A stretch of 64,000 bases of DNA. Source: Hymenopus coronatus (taxonomy: Eukaryota > Arthropoda > Insecta > Mantodea > Hymenopodidae). The notes below the pieces were generated by a model, which ran no database searches, was not told the origin of the DNA, and worked only from the letters and a program-made list of their open reading frames with translations. The stretch lies in contig CM060887.1 of NCBI GenBank assembly GCA_030762935.1, forward strand, positions 16,298,501 through 16,362,500. The letters run 5' to 3'. The stretch's first letter is position 1, and each line of letters starts with the position of its first letter. The position numbers were made by a program, and so were the translations under genes. Positions 56,452 to 64,000 of this stretch are shown in pieces.

Positions 56452-57198
56452 TCCGAGAGCTCCATAGTGATCCCTGACAGTTGCCTTACCTCATGGCTAG
56501 ACGGCTATATTATGATGAGTGCTTTACTCGTGGCCGCTTCGTCACACTGTTGCCACTTCGTCCCTTCCAAGGCTACAGCTCCAAACCTCTCAGTCGCTTG
56601 GCAGGGTCTCTTCTCTTAAATCATCTTCATCGTCAATTTAATCTTCATTGTTGCTTATAAAGTCAAAGTCATTGTCATCATTGCGTATATTTACAATTAC
56701 ACTAGGATTGCTCGGCGCCAACTGAAACTGCATTGAGGAATGTCATTACAACAAAGCTAACATCATTACTTATGTAGCATGTATTTATTGGCATGGCAGA
56801 GAGGCAGACACATCTCTTATCAGCTGAGACAGCGCCTTGGCCGTCAAGGATCACTATGATCTCCCCGAGTTTAGTCCGTGATGCGCGGAGAACTAAAGGC
56901 TGGGAGATCCATAGTGGTCCCTGATAGCCAGCGCACTGTCTCAGCTGATAAGAGGTGTGTCTGCCTCTCTGCCAATAGATCCATGCTACATAAGCAATGA
57001 TGTCATCCTTGTTGCAAGATGTAACAAACATTCCTCAATGTAGTTTCAGTTGGCTCCAGTTTCCGCCTGTACTGCGCTATTTTACTTTGCTATTTATTTT
57101 TTTAACATGCTGCAGCCGTGGACGGAACGAAGTGGCAACAGTGTGACGGAGCTGCCATGAGATAAGGCAACTGTCAGGGGTCACTATGAATATCTTCA
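56452..57198. mobile_element. Large foldback element
   Basis: Two sets of nested arms are visible. Outer: CATAGTGATCCCTGACAGTT ... CACACTGTTGCCACTTCGT at 56465-56562, inverted at 57130-57190. Inner: about 140 bp at 56710-56850 (AACTGAAACTGCATTGAGGA ... CTCTTATCAGCTGAGACAG), inverted at 56930-57060. The end motif TCCATAGTG-G/A-TCCCTGA occurs four times, at both outer ends and on both sides of a ~40-bp centre (56867-56903). It therefore resembles two inverted copies of one element joined tail to tail. No transposase ORF. Confidence 0.65.
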
Positions 57199-57199
57199 A

Positions 57200-57410
57200 T
57201 TTTTAAAACACGCCATAGATATAGTACTTTAAATATGTGCGATCATCTGTTGGTTTTCAAGATGTATGTAATTACTTGTTAAGCATTGTGCTAAACTTTT
57301 GGTTAAAACTGTGTAATACTATATAATTAATGGTAAACCTAAAGAAGGCAGCCCTTAATTATGCTCGCGTTAGGTTACCCCTCTGACAAGTCTACTTCCA
57401 CAAGAGCTGT
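57200..57410. other. No recognised feature
   Basis: Short intergenic spacer. Confidence 0.3.
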
Positions 57411-57475
57411 TAGTGTGCTCTGGGGCAATGAGCTGCCTCATATTCAATAGGTTCTGTGTTCGAATCTCGATCAGG
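57411..57475 (+). repeat. tRNA-like sequence (possible SINE head)
   Basis: CTCTGGGGCAATGAGCTGCC, TCATATTCAATAGGT and TGTGTTCGAATCTCGATCAG include a B box and could form anticodon and T arms, but the acceptor stem does not pair well and no SINE body follows. A HINE-like copy begins 30 bp later. Confidence 0.4.
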
Positions 57476-57504
57476 CTGTTTCATTTTATCTTTTCTTTCA
57501 TTTT

Positions 57505-58352
57505 TACTTTCTTTACATGTACTATGTACATAGTGTATAGAGAAGGTATTGTATTGCACCCCAAAATTCGACACCGAGATTTCACTAGAAATACATATTT
57601 GGAACCCCTTGAATCCAAAAAAAAGAGTATTTTTAGAAAAGTGTTTGTGTCTGTCTGTGGGCAGCATAGCTCAAAAACGAAAAGTCCCTTAAATACCAAA
57701 CATGATATTAAAGTTCAGTATTTTTCAAGGTTTTTCAAGAAAATTCCCCAATTACCCTTTACATGGAAAACATATCGAAAAATTTTATTTTGTCAAAAAT
57801 GGCTCTAACGATTTTGATTAAAATATCTTATATTTAAGATATTTACATCATAAATAAAACGTACATTTTGAATTTTCTGGGAACAGTCTCTGAAGACCAC
57901 TTTATTCTAGATGAATTGTGCAAAACTAGTAAACCGTAAGAGATAGACAAAAAGTTACTGCACACAATTTATGACATATGCGTTTTTGTCGTGGAGTTGT
58001 TATTGGTTTCAGTTTTAAAATACTTAAAACTTTTCTCATACAGGAACTTGTCAATGCCTGGTCACCAACGAAACGGATTCAATCCCAAAGTAACTACTTT
58101 TTAAATCATTTGACTGTCAGTTTATCCTAGTGCATTCCCTTATTTTTCTCTTACTCATTAAGAGACTAAGTAATAAGACCGTTTCTGCTAATGTTTAACT
58201 CGATTAGCATGAAGTAGATAGAAGAATAAGCTTAATAATAATAATAATAATAATAAGAAGAAGAAGAAGAAGAAGAAGAAAGAAGAAAGAAGAAGAAGAA
58301 GAATTTGTTACAGAGATGTAGAGAAGGTCATGTGAATGGAACACATCAGACA
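57505..58352 (+). mobile_element. HINE-like repeat with expanded trinucleotide tract
   Basis: Starts TTTTTACTTTCTTTACATGT with the perfect palindrome ACTATGTACATAGT, then GACACCGAGATTTCACTAGA, AATGGCTCTAACGATTTTGA, TGATTAGCATGAAG-type block and ends GTGAATGGAACACATCAGAC. Between AATAAGCTTAATAA and GAATTTGTTACAG a compound (AAT)n(AAG)n tract of about 70 bp (58232-58303) has expanded from the normal AACAATAA. Confidence 0.85.
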
Positions 58353-58357
58353 TTTTC

Positions 58358-58478
58358 CCCTCCGGGTTTTTTCCTTTATCCCGAGAAAACGAATCTCGGG
58401 TAACCTCACACTCATTTGAGCATCATTTCACCAAATACACTTCATCGTCCGATATGAGCTACCGTGTTAATGCCCTCA
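58358..58478 (+). mobile_element. tRNA-derived SINE, type C, headless
   Basis: CCTCCGGGTTTTTTCCTTTA, TCCCGAGAAAACGAATCTCG, TTTGAGCATCATTTCACC and CGTCCGATATGAGC. It adjoins the end of the HINE-like copy and is part of the inverted repeat with 60515-60665. Confidence 0.6.
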
Positions 58479-58954
58479 AACTATCTATAACTGAAACGTG
58501 CTGTAAGCTTGGTGTGTGGCAGCAAAAGTGAAATAGCGAAGCAGTCTAAAGATAAGTCAAAAACAGCAAGCAACAAAGCGCACGGAATGTTTATAACAAA
58601 TTTAAAACAGGAGAATCCAACGGTTGTGAATAACATTATTTAACTGCCGATTACACCGGTGTTTTGGGGTGGAGCGTTTCGCGCGCGCGTGAACATTACA
58701 AATATCAAGGTAGAAAAGGAACAATCGTTAGCCTGAATTAGAAAAAAAGCAATGACTTTACCAACGTTCTATTCGTAGGAAAGTGTACGAGTATTTCTTT
58801 AATAACGAACCGGTAACGTTAAACAGCATTCTATCAATAATGGCCTTACGTTGCCTTTTTAATAGCGAGCTAAATTCCATAAATTATTATTAGAAATTGG
58901 ATTCAGAAATAAGTGAATATGGCAGAAAATATCGTATGATAAAGACACATAGAT

Positions 58955-59405
58955 TAGATCAGAAATGCCCTATCCTGTTGCATTGTGGTTGGTGAAGCAC
59001 GTTTTTGCCAAGCCGCCATATTTAGAACTACACTTTTGAAATGAGTACCCTTATGTAGGTTAAATGTGCACTCCAAAATCACGTTTTGTGGTGTTAAATG
59101 TTCAATTAAGCAGTAAATTTAGACTAAGTTTTAAAACAGTATAATGATCAGAACTTATGTAACGTTTGGTTGTAGTTTCTCGAATAACAGAAGCAAAAAC
59201 AAGGTTGGAAACTGTATTTCAATATATCGATTAGTGCACTTTTTTAAGCGATTTTTCGTTGGTATATTTAGTGAAATATTTAAATACACAGGTTAATGCA
59301 CTTATTTACGTGATTTATCGTTGATATATTTAGTGAAATATGTTATACGGTATCAACAGAACGATTCTGTATTGCTCTTAAATTTTAAATTTCCAAGTCG
59401 GAAAC
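58955..59405 (+). pseudogene. 5' part of a THAP-domain sequence, copy 1
   Basis: A block starting ATGCCCTATCCTGTTGCATT, with GCACGTTTTTGCCAAGCCGC followed by CATATTT, leads to an ATG (59143) encoding MIRTYVTFGCSFSNNRSKNK, the C-x-x-x-G-C start of a THAP zinc finger. The frame then fails and an intron-like AT-rich stretch leads to AAATTTCCAAGTCGGAAA, where the second THAP exon would begin; here it is lost. The same block recurs at 63160-63550. At 59571-59605 a 30-base inverted relative (TATGGCGGCTGGGCACGAAA...) occurs, suggesting terminal repeats. Confidence 0.55.
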
Positions 59406-59828
59406 ACCGTTTAGTAGTTTAGACCGAGAAACCAGAATAAAATTAAGTTATGACCTTGCCGCGATGTTTACTGCATTAATACCAATTTATCAATAATAAC
59501 TGACAGGCCAAAAAAAAAAAAAACAGCAAAAAAAAAAAAAAACAATTAATTTGATAGATGTATATGGTAGTATGGCGGCTGGGCACGAAACGTGCTTCAA
59601 CAAAACGCTAGCATGTCCGCCCTGTGGATAAAGACTCAGATTTTACATCTCTTCTTAATAGTGAATGGGGTTACAGAATAAAGCTGGGTTTATTTTAATT
59701 ATTCTGGATTTAATTTTAACTCAGACTTTCCCCCATGTTTATTATTATTGTTATAATTTAACTGTTATTGGTTTACTTAGTTTTAGTGCGTTATAAACAG
59801 ACAGGAAACATGAGCCCGTGTGTGTACG
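59406..59828. other. Spacer with A-runs and an inverted THAP-block fragment
   Basis: Poly(A) tracts at 59509-59522 and 59529-59542, then TATGGCGGCTGGGCACGAAA (59573-59592), inverted relative to 59001-59032. No ORF. Confidence 0.4.
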
Positions 59829-59829
59829 T

Positions 59830-60010
59830 CTAGGTAGCTCAGTTGTTTAGGCACTGGCCTTCAGGTCTCAAAGTCGCGAGTTCAAACCCGGCTCAAACTG
59901 GCGGGTTTTTAAGTGTGTTTAAAAGCTGGAGCCCAATATCATTAGATTTACTAGCATTTAAAAGAACTCTTGCGGGACGTAATTCCAGCATACCGGCGGC
60001 GGTGATATGA
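59830..60010 (+). mobile_element. tRNA-derived SINE, type E
   Basis: Head CTAGGTAGCTCAGTTGTTTA, CACTGGCCTTCAGGTCTCAA, B box GAGTTCAAACCCGGC, then GGCGGGTTTTTAAGTGTGTT and CTTGCGGGACGTAATTCCAG, CACCGGCGG-like end (ATACCGGCGGCGGTG). Head resembles tRNA with a GGCAC/AGGTCTC anticodon arm. Only copy of its kind in the window. Confidence 0.65.
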
Positions 60011-60189
60011 TCCTGGCCATTGACAGCATCGTTAACAAACAAATAATTTTGACTCCGCGTGACTTTTGTTTTTGTTTGCTCATCGCAGCTGATGCAAACA
60101 CGAGGTTACGTGGAGTGAAGCATAATGTTTTGCTTTCATCAGTGTTTACTCTAAATCTGGCTTGAATAAAACAATATATAAAAACTGCA

Positions 60190-60405
60190 TCCCGCCTAGG
60201 TAGTGAGGGTGTAGTGTTTCTGCCTCACATTCAACAGGTCGCGAGTTCTAATCTTGGGTTTTTTTCGGGATTTTCCCTTATCCTGAGAATGTAATTGTCG
60301 AGTAGCTTTAAACTACATGGACCCCCAAGATCATTAGAGCATCATTTCACCAATTTCATACATAGTCCGATATGACCAACCAAAAAAAAAAAAAAAAAAA
60401 AAATG
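60190..60405 (+). mobile_element. tRNA-derived SINE, type C, with poly(A) tail
   Basis: Head CCCGCCTAGGTAGTGAGGGT, TTCTGCCTCACATTCAACAG, GTCGCGAGTTCTAATCTTGG (B box), TTTCGGGATTTTCCCTTATC, GTCGAGTAGCTTTAAACTAC, GAGCATCATTTCACCAATTT, GTCCGATATGACCAACC and about 24 A. Most complete member of its type; the A tail indicates LINE-mediated insertion. Confidence 0.85.
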
Positions 60406-60669
60406 CGTAGTTTATGCCAACCTATCATTTCTGTTAATAGTTTCGTTTAAATACAATAGCTGCTCTAAGTCTACGTTCATTATACAATAGACACATTTTT
60501 GTTAAAAGCATTCAGTGCGCTTTGTCTTGCTGCTTTTGACTTATCTTTAGACACATACCAAGCTCACAGCACGTTTTAGTTATAGATGGTTTGAGGGCAT
60601 TAACACGGCTCATATCGGACTATGAAGGAATAAAATTGGTGAAATGATGCTCAAATGAGTACGTTGTTA

Positions 60670-60978
60670 GCAAACTCAAAGACAAATGTTTTGGGGAAAT
60701 ATTTTAATATTTTAAATAGTGATAATAATGAGTAAAGCATTGCGACATGAAGGATTATGCAAGGTCATAAACCTTTATACGTTTTTCACTGAAGGCATTA
60801 CACATACTTCATTTTGATGAAAACTGAACGTTTCACTGAATTACTGCACCTCAGACTGCTTCAATAATTTTACATAACTTATTATGTCAGTTGAATAATA
60901 CCAGCCATCTATAACACTACTTAATTTGCGCTAAGCGGTGTGATTAATGTCTATGAAGATTAAAAACATACTCATATA
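60670..60978. other. No recognised feature
   Basis: AT-rich spacer. Confidence 0.35.
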
Positions 60979-60979
60979 T

Positions 60980-61425
60980 TTTTACTTTCTCTACAGTACT
61001 ATGTACATAGTGTATATAGAGAAGGTATTGTAATGCACCCAAAAACTCGTTACTGAGATTTCACCGGAAATACATGTTTTAGGTTCCCCTGAATTAAAAA
61101 AAATATCTGAAAAAAGGTCCGTGTGTATGTGTGAGTGTGTGTTTGTGTGTGTCTCTCTCGATAGCATAGCTCAAAACGAAAATATCGTTAAATACCAAAC
61201 TTGGTATTTAAGTTTAGTATCTTGCAAGGATGCGACACGAAGATTTTTAAGAAAATCCCCACCCCCAACTACCCTTTACATGGAACATTTTTTCGAAATG
61301 TTAGCTTTTCTCAAAAATGGCTAACGATTTTGATCAAAATATCGTATATTAAAGATATTTACGTGACAAATAAAATGTATATATTGAATTTTCTGGTAAT
61401 AGCCTCTAAAGACCTCTTTTTTTAA
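60980..61425 (+). mobile_element. HINE-like repeat, distal half missing
   Basis: Starts TTTTTACTTTCTCTACAGTA with palindrome AGTACTATGTACATAGTG, then ACTGAGATTTCACCGGAAAT, a GT tract, AATACCAAACTTGGTATTTA, CCCCACCCCCAACTACCCTT and TTTCTGGTAATAGCCTCTAA. It stops at 61425 where, after TTTTTTTAAATAGG, a type B SINE begins. Confidence 0.85.
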
Positions 61426-61439
61426 ATAGGTACATTATA

Positions 61440-61690
61440 GTCCTCCGTGGTTTAGGGATAACATGCTAGCCTCTGTATCCCAAGGTTGCGGGTTCAAACC
61501 CGACTGAGGGCAATGTATTTTTTTCGGACGTAAAAAGCCTTAGAATGGCTTCCTTCGGAAGGGACGTAAAGCCGTTGGTCCCGTGTCGTAGATTTACGGC
61601 ACGTAAAAGAACCTCAAGCCTGATAAAGTGACATTTCACGCCCTATATAGAACGGAACGCTGAGAACAGTAGCATTAAAGAGACTGCTTA
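61440..61690 (+). mobile_element. tRNA-derived SINE, type B, near complete
   Basis: GTCCTCCGTGGTTTAGGGAT, TGCTAGCCTCTGTATCCCAA, GGTTGCGGGTTCAAACCCGA, GTAAAGCCGTTGGTCCCGTG, TCGTAGATTTACGGCACGTA and GAACGCTGAGAACAGTAGCA, ending AAAGAGACTGCTTAAAGAAA. Closest to 18612-18912. Confidence 0.85.
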
Positions 61691-61699
61691 AAGAAAACT

Positions 61700-62715
61700 C
61701 AATTTCGGTCTTTGTACGCATCATTCCTTGACATATGTTTCAGTGTTGAAGGACCAGGCGAAGTTTTCGGTGTGTTGCGGCTGAGCGGTGCTGTGTGCTC
61801 TGTAAAGGTTTCTTCTTCCTTGCTTCTTTGTGGGACCACTCTCGTCAGGGCCCGCTTTCAGGTGCTTTCAGGCAGACTTCCTTTCGGGGAAACCCAGGAG
61901 TAGAGTCCAGGCGGTAGAGTATTTGGGGTAGAGTCCAGGCGGTAGAGTATTTGGGGTAGAGTCCAGGCGGCCTCGGATATGTTCCATCTAAACCGTTAGG
62001 CACCGCGACCATGCTGGTGCCCATTGTCATCCGGATGTGGTCGCCTTTTAGATCACTCCCTCCCAGAGGTCACGCAAGTCGCAAAGAGGCTCACTAGACC
62101 TATGTGCGATGGATGCTCTGAGCCATAACTGAGGTCTCGTCCGCGATAAGCTTAGTCCTATTTCCTTTCGTCATGGCTCTAATGCTTAGAAATCCCCTTG
62201 CCTGATTATAACTCCTCTATGTGAAGGCTTAGTTAGCCGTACAAGTGATTTACTTAATTTTTCGCAAGCCTTATTGACTATTTACCTGTAATTCCCACAA
62301 ATCAATTATACCTGTATGTTCATGAACTCACCGCAATTTTACGTTATTACGGAAGGAGAGATTTTATGTTTATGCATTTCCATACTGGCTGAGATCTGTA
62401 GCGAACGGAAACAGCTGATTTATGTTTAACCTAATTTATATCTAGAACTGCAGTTAACAAACAATGTAAGATGTGTTGCTCAAAGTTTTCTAATTTTTTT
62501 TTGTGATAAAATGGATGTGTTTAGCTCATATATTGCCTAACAGTAATATGATACAGCTTCTGTAACGGTTTTGCGCTGTAGGAAGATGATAGGTTTCGAC
62601 TAAAGGTGCGGATGGCGTTTAAGTGACGTAATTGTTCCGGTCAGCTTCCCGTCAATGGAAGTGAACTGGTTCGATGTTGCATGTCGAGCGTGCAATTCCG
62701 CGTGGCTCTGTAATG

Positions 62716-62718
<3 letters not shown>
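61700..62718. other. GC-richer stretch with minisatellite; no gene recognised
   Basis: 61740-62160 is noticeably less AT-rich than its surroundings. GCGACCATGCTGG near 62006 has a good initiation context, but the frame closes after about 27 codons (MLVPIVIRMWSPFRSLPPRG...). No homology recognised. Confidence 0.35.
61900..61971. repeat. 28-bp tandem repeat, about 2.5 units
   Basis: The unit GTAGAGTCCAGGCGGTAGAG plus TATTTGGG occurs twice perfectly, followed by a partial third unit that departs at GCCTCGG. Within each unit GTAGAGT is itself repeated. Confidence 0.9.

Positions 62719-62773
<55 letters not shown>
62719..62773. repeat. (AG)n microsatellite
   Basis: About 27 uninterrupted AG units. 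Long apparent ORFs of Arg-Glu or Ser-Leu repeats on both strands are products of this tract. Confidence 0.95.
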
Positions 62774-62776
<3 letters not shown>

Positions 62777-63159
62777 CAATGATTCCTTCAGGTGGACTCG
62801 TAGAAAGAAACCACAATCTGCCAGTTCTCTTTTTCTCTTTCTCAAGGTCTTTTTCTGTCTTCACAAATAATTACGACTGCTGATCGATCAAGGTCGGTAA
62901 GATACTACGTTGCTTCCTGTTATAGCAGAAGTGTTTAATGAGAATATGGCATAACTTCAAACGTTGCAATGGAAATCATATAATATATGCGGAGTGATCA
63001 CATATTTCTTCTTGCTGTTACATCCTAATAAATTGATTAGCCGTTGCCAGACATGTTATTTTTAACGTAAAGAATGTTTTATACACATAATGAATTAGTA
63101 ATAAAAATGTGCTTGTCGATCACGATATGAATGCATTCTGAGGTAAGAGCTCAGATATG

Positions 63160-63886
63160 GAGAGATTAGATCGGAAATCCTATCCTTATGCATGTGGTTG
63201 GTGAAGCACGTTTTTGCCAAGCCGCCATATTTGGACACTACACTTTTGATATGAGTATGCCATGAGTGGGTTAAATGTGCACCCAAAAATAAGATTTTGT
63301 GGTGTTAAATATCAATTAAGCAGTACATTTTGACTGTAAGTTTTAAACCAGTTTAATGGTGAATACGTGTGTGGCTAGGCTGTGGTTTCTCGAATAGCAG
63401 AAGCAAAAAACAATCAAGGAAAAAGAAATGTTTCAATATACAGGTTAATGTACTTATTTAAGTGATTTTATGGTGGTATACTTAGTGAAATATGTTATAC
63501 ATTATCAATAGAACGATTCTGTATTGTTTGTGATTTGTAAATTTCCAATTCGGAAAGACCTTAGAGAAGCGTGGGTGAAAGCAATTCGCAGACAAAATTA
63601 GCAACCTACTCCGGCTACTGCTATGTGCTCACAATACTTTACATCTGACGATTTGGACTTATCAGGGTAAACCAGGAGAATAAGAGAAGGAGATATTTCT
63701 TCTGTGTTTCCTGCATATCCCTCTTATTTGTCAAAATGTCTTACATCTCGACGTAGACCCCCAAATAGTGGAAGTACCGCAATTGTTTGTGAAACAGCAA
63801 CTGAAAATGCCACCCGCAGTCTGATACTAACAATAGTGTTATACCAAGAGAAAATTAATTTTGAAGTTGAAGAACAAAACTGCTAA
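63160..63886 (+). pseudogene. THAP-domain pseudogene, copy 2 with second exon
   Basis: The upstream block repeats copy 1 (GCACGTTTTTGCCAAGCCGC, then CATATTTGG) and leads to an ATG (63357) giving MVNTCVA, then, after a one-base shift, GCGFSNSRSKKQ. After an intron-like stretch the frame KFPIRKDLREAWVKAIRRQN, stop, QPTPATAMCSQYFTSDDLDL, stop, EGDISSVFPAYPSYL shows the diagnostic THAP pattern (W-x-x-A-I-R-R, CSxYF/H-F, D-D, PS). A TAG replaces the conserved Trp after RRQN and a TGA follows DLSG. Stop at 63884-63886. THAP domains are zinc-dependent DNA-binding modules in host regulators and P-element transposases; which source this has is unknown. Confidence 0.65.
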
Positions 63887-64000
63887 TTTGTGTAAAGCAT
63901 GTAAAAGAATAAAATTGCTAAAGCAGAAGGTTAGGAAACAGGAAATACATATTTGCAATGATAGGGAAGTAGTTGCTTCTTTAGTAAAAAAATATTAATT

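Larger units (their letters stand above)
58415..60665. repeat. ~165-bp inverted repeats 2.2 kb apart
   Basis: 58415-58585 (TTTGAGCATCATTTCACC ... TAACTGAAACGTGCTGTAAG ... AAGATAAGTCAAAAACAGCA) recurs inverted at 60515-60665 (TGCTTTTGACTTATCTTTAG ... CACAGCACGTTTTAGTTA ... GGTGAAATGATGCTCAAATG). The interval contains a THAP-related block, a type E SINE and a type C SINE. It may be a composite DNA transposon or two independent insertions of one repeat. Confidence 0.55.

Noticed and set aside
57413..57808. 131-codon plus-strand ORF and its minus-strand partner
   Set aside because: It runs across a tRNA-like segment into a HINE-like repeat; similar ORFs appear in other copies (46480, 41383) only because the repeat is the same.
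59830..59905. Possible functional tRNA gene
   Set aside because: A and B boxes are present but the acceptor stem does not pair and a repeat-type body follows.
62600..62883. Four overlapping 70-80 codon ORFs rich in Arg-Glu or Ser-Leu
   Set aside because: They are translations of the (AG)n microsatellite on both strands.
1..64000. CRISPR arrays, operons, bacterial promoters or ribosome binding sites
   Set aside because: The sequence is eukaryotic nuclear DNA; no regularly spaced repeat array or bacterial-type coding density exists.

Overview
The window is a piece of a large, AT-rich, repeat-dominated animal nuclear genome, almost certainly an insect. Evidence: one multi-exon gene (the 3' end of an SPPL3-type signal peptide peptidase) with GT-AG introns of 1.7 and 5 kb; relics of the insect-typical HTH/DDE transposase family (DUF4817-like), hAT, THAP and LINE elements; many tRNA-derived SINEs; microsatellites. 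Genome style suggests a polyneopteran such as a cockroach, termite or stick insect, but this is a weak inference. There are no prokaryotic genes, no CRISPR, and no convincing free-standing tRNA or rRNA gene.

Layout. 0-8 kb: intergenic or upstream-intron DNA with transposase relics, a small MITE, a perfect 69-bp-arm palindrome, and a hAT relic interrupted by a Penelope-like insertion. 8-15.2 kb: the last three coding exons of SPPL3 on the plus strand; the introns carry another Penelope-like tail, a complete but dead Tc1/mariner-superfamily element with 112-bp inverted repeats, and a SINE. 15.2-21.6 kb: 3' UTR, then LINE, SINE and Penelope-like debris. 21.6-61.4 kb: domain of one non-coding repeat family (about 19 copies or fragments, both orientations, roughly 0.8-1 kb full length). 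It has a terminal palindromic hairpin, a shared ACTTTCTCTA repeat that is terminal at one end and subterminal at the other, and internal CA/GT tracts. This architecture resembles Helentron-derived non-autonomous elements (HINE, DINE-1-like). Within this domain lie at least six types of tRNA-derived SINE, three TIR/MITE elements, a truncated transposon whose catalytic half is replaced by an inverted copy of its own 5' end (54.0-54.9 kb), a 750-bp foldback (56.45-57.2 kb), and a possible small gene or retrocopy with an opposed first-exon-like ORF (40.0-40.6 kb). 58-64 kb: two degenerate copies of the 5' part of a THAP-domain sequence, each preceded by a GCCGCCATATTT (YY1-like) block; the second continues into a recognisable THAP exon with internal stops.

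Only SPPL3 is confidently a host gene. The rest is a record of nested transposition. The most interesting items are the Helentron-like family with tandemly duplicated termini, the hammerhead-like motifs at Penelope-like tails, the self-inverted transposase, and the duplicated THAP block. All repeat boundaries were found by eye and carry uncertainties of several to tens of bases.
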